A DNA stretch of 5,462 bases from CAZGTQ01 sp964528575 (GTDB taxonomy: Bacteria > Planctomycetota > UBA1135 > GCA-002686595): assembly GCA_964528575.1 (NCBI GenBank), contig CAZGTQ010000013.1, positions 1-5,462 on the forward strand, in the 5' to 3' direction. The first letter of the stretch is position 1; the number at the start of each line of letters is the position of its first letter. The translations under genes and the position numbers were made by a program. Under the pieces are notes generated by a model. It was not told the DNA's origin. It saw only the letters and a list, made by a program, of their open reading frames with translations, and did not search any database. Below, in pieces: positions 1 through 5,104 of the stretch.

Positions 1-228
1 GTCGGCGGACTTCCACGAGAAGATCTCGACGTACGTCCGCTCGGCGCCGTGCGCGCCGCCGGGCTTCTCCGACGCCTTGCCGCGGTAGATGCGCGGCGGC
101 TCGTCGGTCGTCAGCCCGGCCTTGTGGAGCGCGGGCCAGTGCTTGGCGAGCAGCGCCTCCATCTCGCGCTCCTTGCCGGGCTTGACCTCGTAGGTGCAGA
201 TGACGATCTCGGGCTTGTTCTTGCTCAT
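1..228 (-). CDS. Small dimeric alpha/beta-barrel (ABM-like) protein, N-terminal part
   Basis: The first 76 residues of a protein that continues past the left window edge. It opens MSKNKPEIVICTYEVKPGKE, followed by an amphipathic helix with a His-Trp-Pro segment, then TDEPPRIYRG and finally YVEIFSWKSAD. A beta strand ending in 'Y-x-V-x-P-G-K-E', a helix, and a later 'VEIFSW' strand are the hallmarks of the ferredoxin-like dimeric alpha/beta barrel fold (antibiotic biosynthesis monooxygenase/EthD-like superfamily). Similar small proteins of about 100 residues are common hypothetical proteins in planctomycetes and acidobacteria. No substrate or catalytic residue can be assigned. The ATG at 228 is the only sensible start. 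There is no convincing Shine-Dalgarno; a short inverted repeat (TTAGC at 239-243, GCTAA at 250-254) lies just upstream. It is separated from the secreted-protein gene by 156 bp containing a hairpin, so it is probably its own transcription unit. Gene reality is likely, function unknown. Confidence 0.75.
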   Translation of the reverse strand, partial: MSKNKPEIVICTYEVKPGKEREMEALLAKHWPALHKAGLTTDEPPRIYRGKASEKPGGAHGAERTYVEIFSWKSAD

Positions 229-294
229 GCGCGGAAGCTTAGCCTGGAAGCTAACTCTTCGCTCGCGAAAGCCGGTTTCGTGCCCGACGAGAGC

Positions 295-332
295 GGGCCG
301 CCCGGCGCGCTTCGCGACGCGCCGGGCGGCCC
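295..332 (-). terminator. Perfect 15-bp GC hairpin after the secreted-protein gene
   Basis: The arm at 295-309 (GGGCCGCCCGGCGCG) is perfectly complementary to 318-332 with an 8-base loop (CTTCGCGA). It begins 52 bases past the stop of the secreted-protein gene and sits before the next gene on the same strand, the expected place for a transcription terminator. No T-run follows on the minus strand, so it is not a textbook intrinsic terminator. It could act as a U-less terminator, an RNA 3'-end stabiliser or a rho-assisted pause. The structure is certain from the sequence; the role is inferred. Confidence 0.6.
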
Positions 333-384
333 AGGGGAGGGGAAGGAAGTCGGGTGGCTGCCGCGGCCTCGGTGCCGCTCGCAG

Positions 385-1419
385 CTAGGGGAGGAGCTTC
401 AGCTCGACCGCGTTCGTGGCGTCGACCAGGCCCTGCGCGAGGTCGAGCACGAGGCCTGCGTGGTGCAGCGTGAGGCCGGCGAGAGCGGGGAACGAGCCGG
501 CGGGCAGTTGGATCGTCGCGGTCGCCTCGCCGACGGCGCCCAGGATGCCGAGGGTGCCCTGATGCACCGCGGAGTTGGGGTTCTCGAGCGTGTAGAACGT
601 GTAGGAGTCGACGACGAGCGGGACGGCGACCGAGCCGATCACCGTCGGACGGCTCACGCCGCTCGCCGAGCCGAGGATCAGGTACACCCGGCCCGCGTGC
701 GCCGCGCCGACGCTCATGTCGAGCACCTGGCTGCCGCCCGCGCTCACCGAGATCGAGTCGGTGAAGCTGAACAGCGGGCTGGCCGACGCGCTCCAGTCGT
801 CGAAGAACGGCTTGCCGAGGTGCGCGATCGCGACCGACGTGCCGTTCGGCGGGAACGGGGACGTGAGGATGCCGCTCGCCTCGAACGTCTCCGGGACGCC
901 GGTGTTGAGGTCGGTCACCTCGCAGCGCGCGACGTCGCCGCCGTTCACGAACGACAGCTTCATGCGCGCCGTCGCCGTCGGCGTCGCGAGGTCGTACCAG
1001 ACGGTCGGGCCGCCGTTCCAACTGCCCGCGTTGATCGCACTCTCGAAGAAGATGCGGTCGAAGAGCGCGTCGCCGTCGTTGTCCTGGAGCTTGACGTAGA
1101 TGCCCTGCCAGCTCGACGTGTCGAGGCCCGCCACGAGCGCGACGCTCTCGCCGCCCGCACCGCTCGTGAACGCGTCGATCTGTTGCAAGACGTCGGCGTA
1201 CGGCGCGGCGAAGCTCGTGTGCGACATCCAGCCGATGTCGAAGATCGAGTTGCCCCGACCCTGGTTCGATTCGATGACGGTGTCCCCGTTCATCTCGGTC
1301 CAGTCGAAGCCCATGTTGCCCCCGTTGGGGCGGTTGAAGTCGTCGGAGGCCCCTTGCGCCCACACGGTCGTGCTCATCGAGAGCGCAACGGCGGCGGTGA
1401 TCTGAAGTGCTTGTTTCAT
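385..1419 (-). CDS. Secreted two-domain protein (jelly-roll-like plus planctomycete C-terminal beta domain)
   Basis: A 344-residue exported protein of unknown function. Residues 1-21 form a Sec signal peptide: M-K-Q, a hydrophobic stretch, then VWA with likely cleavage before Q22. The mature protein starts SDDFNRPNGGNMGFDWTEMN, a pattern typical of concanavalin A-like/LamG jelly-roll domains, which here span roughly residues 25-220. Within it, residues 113-121 (DNDGDALFD) match an Asp-rich calcium-binding loop, DxDGDxxxD. Residues about 225-344 form a second beta-rich domain (VYLILGSASG, VPLVVDSYTF, AGLTLHHAGL, TNAVELKLLP). I know this arrangement as a C-terminal domain of many uncharacterised secreted planctomycete proteins; it is probably an adhesive or structural module. 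No catalytic motif is evident, and there is a single cysteine (C166). The start at 1419 is chosen over an in-frame ATG at 1467 because it gives the signal peptide directly and is preceded by AGGAAGGA with 7-base spacing. It is transcribed alone, with a long gap upstream and a hairpin downstream. Confidence 0.85.
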   Translation of the reverse strand: MKQALQITAAVALSMSTTVWAQGASDDFNRPNGGNMGFDWTEMNGDTVIESNQGRGNSIFDIGWMSHTSFAAPYADVLQQIDAFTSGAGGESVALVAGLDTSSWQGIYVKLQDNDGDALFDRIFFESAINAGSWNGGPTVWYDLATPTATARMKLSFVNGGDVARCEVTDLNTGVPETFEASGILTSPFPPNGTSVAIAHLGKPFFDDWSASASPLFSFTDSISVSAGGSQVLDMSVGAAHAGRVYLILGSASGVSRPTVIGSVAVPLVVDSYTFYTLENPNSAVHQGTLGILGAVGEATATIQLPAGSFPALAGLTLHHAGLVLDLAQGLVDATNAVELKLLP

Positions 1420-1751
1420 GGCGGTGTCCTTCCTGGTTTTCGTCGAAGCGCGTCCTGCGCGCTCCACGACCCCTTCGCGAACGGTAGTCGAGCCCCCTCA
1501 CACGCGCCGGCCGTGCATTTTCGGGTCTGGGCGTGAGGGGCGGAGCGAGCGCTCCGCGGAGGGGGGGCGTGGCGAGGGTGCAACTGCGACCACAACGGCG
1601 GAGTCCCCCCTCGCAACCTCGCCGCAAGGGCGATTTCCGTGCGCGCTGTCCTCACCGCGTCTCTCTCCCCGGAGATCGCCACGCGAGGCGATGTCCCGAT
1701 CGGTCCGAGTGACTCCGCGCCCCGGAGCTCGGCACGGGCTCTGTCTCGTCC
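1420..1751. other. Gene-free stretch upstream of the secreted-protein gene, with several inverted repeats
   Basis: About 330 bp with no credible gene: open frames here are extensions of shadow frames. It must hold the promoter and 5' leader of the secreted-protein gene, but I could not pick out a convincing -35/-10 pair. Complementary arms are frequent: CCCCTCAC 1494-1501 with GTGAGGGG 1533-1540; GCGGAGC 1540-1546 with GCTCCGC 1551-1557 (4-base loop); GAGGGGGG 1559-1566 with CCCCCCTC 1605-1612; GGCGAGG 1571-1577 with CCTCGCC 1617-1623. The last two pairs interleave, so they would form a pseudoknot-like fold or alternatives. At this GC content some such pairing is expected by chance. Confidence 0.6.
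1427..1434 (-). promoter_or_regulatory. Strong ribosome binding site for the secreted-protein gene
   Basis: On the minus strand AGGAAGGA lies 7 bases (CACCGCC) before the ATG at 1419. It is the best Shine-Dalgarno match in the window and decides the start against the in-frame ATG 48 bases further upstream, which lies before this site and would add 16 charged residues in front of the signal peptide. Confidence 0.85.
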
Positions 1752-1787
1752 GCGCGCTCCGGCCCGCTTCGGCGGGCCGGAGCGCGC
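1752..1787 (-). terminator. Perfect 16-bp hairpin with TTCG loop after the kinase gene
   Basis: The arm GCGCGCTCCGGCCCGC (1752-1767) is perfectly complementary to 1772-1787, closing a four-base loop TTCG (plus strand; CGAA in the minus-strand transcript). It starts 5 bases past the kinase stop codon (TGA, 1795-1793), the expected position for termination of the sigma factor/kinase transcript. No T-run follows on the minus strand. It is the longest perfect hairpin found in the window. The C-TTCG-G tetraloop, which is unusually stable in RNA, is present only in plus-strand RNA. Confidence 0.65.
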
Positions 1788-1792
1788 ACTTC

Positions 1793-4486
1793 TCAGCGTG
1801 CGAGCGTCCGCCGCAGCGCGTCGATCCGCGCGTGCAGCGCGGACGGGAGCGGCTGCGCGTCGTCGAGCAGACGGCGGTCGAGCTCCGCGACCGTCGCGCG
1901 CGCGCGCTCGGCCCGTCCCAGGTCGTGCTCGACGAGCGCGCGGGCGGCGAGCGCGACCGGATCGTCGGAGAGCTCCGCGAGGATCGCGAGCGCGCGCTCG
2001 CCCGCGCCGAGCGACACGAGGCCGAGCGCCAGCGGGACGCGCGCGCGCGGCTCGTCGGAGTCGGATTCGAGGATGCGCACCGCGCGCCCGAGCGCGGCGT
2101 GCGGGACGCCGTCGAGCAGCACCGGCCACCACGGCTCGCGCGCTCCGTCGCCCCCCGGCGCGTCGAGGCATCTGCGCCACGAGGCGTCGAGGAACGCGTC
2201 GAGGCCGCCCTCGCGCGCATCGACCGCGTCGCAGAAGCGTTCGACCGCCTCGCGCATCCACGTGGCGCGCGCATTCCCGCGCTCGCCGGCGCGCCCCACG
2301 GTCTCGCTCGCGCGCAGCAGCGCCCGCTCGGCCTCGACGACGTCGCCTACGCCGGCGAGCGCGAGCGCGAGCAGGCGGTCGGCGTCGGTCCGCATCCAGT
2401 GATCGGGCGGCAGCGCGCGCGGCGCTCGCTCGGCGAGCTCGCGCGCGTACGCCTCGGCCGCGGCGAAGTCCTCGTGGCCCTCGAGCAGCGCGATGATCGC
2501 CAAGCGCCACAGCGTCGTGAGCAGCCGGACGTCGTCGGGCTCGACGACGCGGCGCGCGGTGGCGGCGCAGCGCTCGAGGTACGGCGTCGCGGCGGGGTCG
2601 TCGCGGCGCCGGAGCGCGACGGCCGCCTCGAGCAACGGACGGTACAGGAGCGCCGCCTCGTCCCCCGGCCGCAGCGCTCCGGGGAACGCCGCGAGGACGC
2701 GGTCGAGATGCTCCAGCGCGTCGTCGCCCGCGACGTCGCCGCCGCCCGCGAGCTCGACCAGGGCGGCGACGTCGGCGGCGATCTCCGGACGCCGCTCCTC
2801 GAGCACCTCGCGCGCGAGCTCGACCGAGCGCTGCACGAGCTCCGACGCCGCCTCGGTCCCGCGCAGGCGCCGCTCCGCCTGGATCAGGCCGTTCAACGCG
2901 AAGAACCGGTCGCGCGGGTCGCTCGCCGGCGCGTCGCTCAGCAGCGCATGAGCGCGCAACAGGTCGCGCAGCGCCAGCTCGTCCTCGCCGAGCTCCAGGA
3001 ACGCGCTGCCGACCGCGAGGTGCACCGCCGCCTGCGCCTCGGGACGGTCGCCGAACAGCGGCTCGATCGACGGGATGGACAGGACGAGCAGGTCGCGGAC
3101 CGTCAGCTCCTCGCCCGCGGCGACCCACGGTCCGGTGTGCGACAGCCCGTACCGGAAGAAGTCGACGAACGCGTCGCTCTTCGCGAGGTTCGACTCGGCG
3201 CGGAGCCGCTGCGCGCGCTCGGCGGCCTCGGCGCGGCGCGCGCGGACGAGCGCGCTCGTCGTGAAGGCCGTGGTCGCGACGAGGGCGACGAGCGCGGCGG
3301 CCGCGGCGGCGACGGGCACGCGGCGGCGGCGCAAGAGCTTGCGCCCGCGGTAGCGCAAGGTCGCGGGCGCGGCGACGACCGGCGCGCCGCCCAGGAAGCG
3401 CTCGAGGTCCGCTCCGAGCTCGGACGCGCTCGCGTAGCGCTGCGTGCGGTCCTTGCGCATCGCCTTCGCGACGACGTAATCGAGATCCTCGGCGAGCACG
3501 CGGACGAGCGAGCGCGCGTCGGTGCCGCGCGCCGCCGCGATCGCGCCGGCGCCCGCGCCCATGCGGCGCAGGCGCTCGCTCGGCGCGAGCGGCTCGACGG
3601 TCGCGACGGTGCGCTCGCGCTCCTCCTCGTCGAGCGCGGCGAGCTCTTCGGGGTCGAACGGCGGGACGCCGGCGAGCAGCTCGTACAGGATCGTCCCGAG
3701 CGCGTAGACGTCCGCGCGCGTGTCGACGTCGCGGCGGCCCGGCTCGAGCTGCTCGGGGCTCATCGAGAGCAGCGTCCCGACGCGGCGCAGGCCCGCGTCG
3801 CGCGCGGCGCCCGCGAACGGGCCGGCGAGCGCGCGCGCGATGCCGAAGTCGATCACCTTCGGCACGAGCTCGTCGTCCTGCTCGGTCGCGAGCACGTTCG
3901 ACGGCTTCAGGTCGCGGTGCACGACGCCCTTCTGGTGCGCGTGCTGGACCGCGCCGCACACGGCGACGAAGAGCGCGACGCGGCGGTCGACGCCGAGCCG
4001 GCGCCGGTCGCACTCCTCGATCAGCGGCCGCCCCGGCACGTGCTCCATGACGAGATAGGGCAGCCCCGACGCCGTGCGCCCGGCGTGGTACAGGCGCGCG
4101 ATGCCGGGATGCTCCATCAGCGCGAGCACCTGGACCTCGCCCTCGAAGCGCTCGGCGAGCTCCTCGCTGCCGGTCCCGACGCGCAGCGTCTTGATCGCGA
4201 CGCGCCGCAGCGGCTCCTCGCCCTCGGCGAGGTAGACGGTGCCCATGCCGCCCTCGCCGATCGTCTCGAGCACGCGGTACGGCCCGATCCGGTGCTCCTG
4301 CGGCTCGCGCCGCGGCGCGCGCAGCGCCGGGTGGGTCTCGCCGTCGCCGACGGCGAGCAGCGAATCGAGCTCGGCCCGCATCGCGTCGTCGTCGCAGCGC
4401 GAGCGCAGGAAGGCGGCGCGTTCGCTCGGCGGCAGCGCGCGTGCCTGGTGGAACAGATCTTCGACGCGGCGGCGGCGCGGCTCCAT
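1793..4486 (-). CDS. Membrane Ser/Thr protein kinase, PknB-like, with TPR-like C-terminal region
   Basis: An 897-residue receptor-type kinase that phosphorylates Ser/Thr on protein partners. Residues 8-48 are the short helical N-terminal segment usual in planctomycete and acidobacterial kinases. The catalytic domain spans about 70-366: Gly loop GEGGMGTV (77-84), ATP-binding K99, likely helix-C E117, catalytic loop HRDLKPSN (190-197, base D192), DFG at 213-215, SMSPEQ (241-246) and DTRADVYALG (255-264). All key residues are present, so it should be active. A basic stretch (RGRKLLRRRR, 380-389) leads into one transmembrane helix at about 390-414, giving a cytoplasmic kinase and an outer C-terminus. 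After a short coiled coil (415-435) come helical repeats resembling TPRs at about 488-516, 657-688, 702-730, 818-841 and 845-873, likely a sensing or protein-binding region. It begins 6 bases after the sigma factor gene and its probable Shine-Dalgarno overlaps that gene's stop codon, so the two are co-expressed. S241 replaces the Tyr usual before MSPEQ. Confidence 0.93.
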   Translation of the reverse strand: MEPRRRRVEDLFHQARALPPSERAAFLRSRCDDDAMRAELDSLLAVGDGETHPALRAPRREPQEHRIGPYRVLETIGEGGMGTVYLAEGEEPLRRVAIKTLRVGTGSEELAERFEGEVQVLALMEHPGIARLYHAGRTASGLPYLVMEHVPGRPLIEECDRRRLGVDRRVALFVAVCGAVQHAHQKGVVHRDLKPSNVLATEQDDELVPKVIDFGIARALAGPFAGAARDAGLRRVGTLLSMSPEQLEPGRRDVDTRADVYALGTILYELLAGVPPFDPEELAALDEEERERTVATVEPLAPSERLRRMGAGAGAIAAARGTDARSLVRVLAEDLDYVVAKAMRKDRTQRYASASELGADLERFLGGAPVVAAPATLRYRGRKLLRRRRVPVAAAAAALVALVATTAFTTSALVRARRAEAAERAQRLRAESNLAKSDAFVDFFRYGLSHTGPWVAAGEELTVRDLLVLSIPSIEPLFGDRPEAQAAVHLAVGSAFLELGEDELALRDLLRAHALLSDAPASDPRDRFFALNGLIQAERRLRGTEAASELVQRSVELAREVLEERRPEIAADVAALVELAGGGDVAGDDALEHLDRVLAAFPGALRPGDEAALLYRPLLEAAVALRRRDDPAATPYLERCAATARRVVEPDDVRLLTTLWRLAIIALLEGHEDFAAAEAYARELAERAPRALPPDHWMRTDADRLLALALAGVGDVVEAERALLRASETVGRAGERGNARATWMREAVERFCDAVDAREGGLDAFLDASWRRCLDAPGGDGAREPWWPVLLDGVPHAALGRAVRILESDSDEPRARVPLALGLVSLGAGERALAILAELSDDPVALAARALVEHDLGRAERARATVAELDRRLLDDAQPLPSALHARIDALRRTLAR

Positions 4487-4489
4487 CGG

Positions 4490-4494
4490 CTCCT
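4490..4494 (-). promoter_or_regulatory. Kinase ribosome binding site overlapping the sigma factor stop codon
   Basis: The minus strand reads TAGGAGCCGATG across 4495-4484: the TAG is the sigma factor stop, AGGAG is a Shine-Dalgarno match and ATG at 4486 starts the kinase. The spacer is only 3 bases, shorter than usual, which suggests initiation by ribosomes that have just terminated on the upstream gene. Confidence 0.55.
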
Positions 4495-5065
4495 ACGCGC
4501 CTTCGTCCGAGAGCGCGTGTCCGAGCCAGGCGCGTGCGAACTGCCAGTCGCGCTCGGCCGTCGCGAGGGACACGCCGACGACCTCCGCGACCTCGGGCAT
4601 CGTGAGCCCGCCGAAGTAGCGCAGCTCGACGCCCTCGGCGGCGCGCGGATGCTCGCCGCGCAACCGCGCGAGGGCCTCGTCGACGGCGAGCGCGTCGTCG
4701 ATCGAGACCGCGTCGCCCGTCCCGAGCACGTCGTGCTCGGGGAGCTCGCGGTTGCGCGCGGCGTCCCGCTTGAGCGTGCCCCGGCGCCGCGCCTCGTCGA
4801 CGATCACGTTGCGCATCGCGTTCGACGCCGCGCGCAGGAACGCGCGCCGGCTCTCGAAGTCGGGCACGCCGCTCCCGATCAGACGGAGGAGGCCGTCGTT
4901 GACGACGTCGCTGGTCCGCAGCACCGCGTTGTGCCGGTGCTTGCGCAGCCGCGCGTGCGCGATGTCGCGCAGCTCGTCGTACACGCGCCGCGTCAGCTCC
5001 GACGTCGCCTCCCGATCGCCCTTCGCGGCCGCCTTGAGCAGCACGGTGAACTCGCCCTCGCTCAT
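4493..5065 (-). CDS. ECF RNA polymerase sigma factor, Sigma70_ECF/TIGR02999 type
   Basis: A 190-residue sigma factor that directs RNA polymerase to a dedicated promoter set. Sigma region 2 spans about residues 25-95 (RRVYDELRDIAHARLRKHRH, DVVNDGLLRLIGS, RAFLRAASNAMRNVIVDEAR), and region 4 about 124-186 (DDALAVDEALARL, GVELRYFGGLTMPEVAEVVG, then SLATAERDWQFARAWL), with the helix-turn-helix near 155-181. This layout is that of the TIGR02999 family, common in planctomycetes and often found beside Ser/Thr kinases. There is no anti-sigma gene or C-terminal extension. Region 2.2 reads LRTSDVVNDG instead of the acidic DAED motif of most ECF factors, leaving T51 and S52 as possible phosphorylation sites for the neighbouring kinase. 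The start at 5065 gives the normal family length; an upstream in-frame ATG at 5416 would overlap the photolyase coding sequence and add 117 residues of unrelated, Arg/Pro-rich sequence. No Shine-Dalgarno is visible. A possible promoter lies immediately upstream. Confidence 0.92.
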   Translation of the reverse strand: MSEGEFTVLLKAAAKGDREATSELTRRVYDELRDIAHARLRKHRHNAVLRTSDVVNDGLLRLIGSGVPDFESRRAFLRAASNAMRNVIVDEARRRGTLKRDAARNRELPEHDVLGTGDAVSIDDALAVDEALARLRGEHPRAAEGVELRYFGGLTMPEVAEVVGVSLATAERDWQFARAWLGHALSDEGA

Positions 5066-5072
5066 GGCGCCG

Positions 5073-5104
5073 AGAATAACCGAGGCCGGGTGCCGGGGCG
5101 TCAA
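5073..5104 (-). promoter_or_regulatory. Possible sigma-70-like promoter for the sigma factor/kinase operon
   Basis: On the minus strand TTGACG (5104-5099, 5 of 6 to the -35 consensus) overlaps the photolyase stop codon. After 20 bases comes TATTCT (5078-5073), a rare AT-rich patch matching 4 of 6 positions of TATAAT; TTATTC one base upstream would give a 19-base spacer. Both spacers exceed the usual 16-18. The -10 patch ends 7 bases before the ATG, so a transcript from it would be leaderless or nearly so, in keeping with the missing Shine-Dalgarno. The match is suggestive only. Confidence 0.3.

Noticed and set aside
1420..1467. Longer start for the secreted protein (ATG at 1467)
   Set aside because: It would place 16 charged residues before the signal peptide, and the strong AGGAAGGA site lies downstream of it, correctly spaced for the ATG at 1419.
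1498..1518. Six-residue open frame (MHGRRV) on the minus strand in the leader, a possible upstream peptide
   Set aside because: No Shine-Dalgarno, and short frames like this arise freely by chance; no regulatory logic such as runs of one amino acid codon.
49..1536. A 495-codon plus-strand open frame over the secreted-protein gene
   Set aside because: Arg/Val/Glu-rich shadow opposite two better-supported genes; no domain and it crosses the hairpin and both intergenic gaps.
1416..4013. An 865-codon minus-strand frame overlapping the kinase in another frame
   Set aside because: Almost entirely Arg/Ala/Pro/Gly, a frame-shifted shadow of the kinase.
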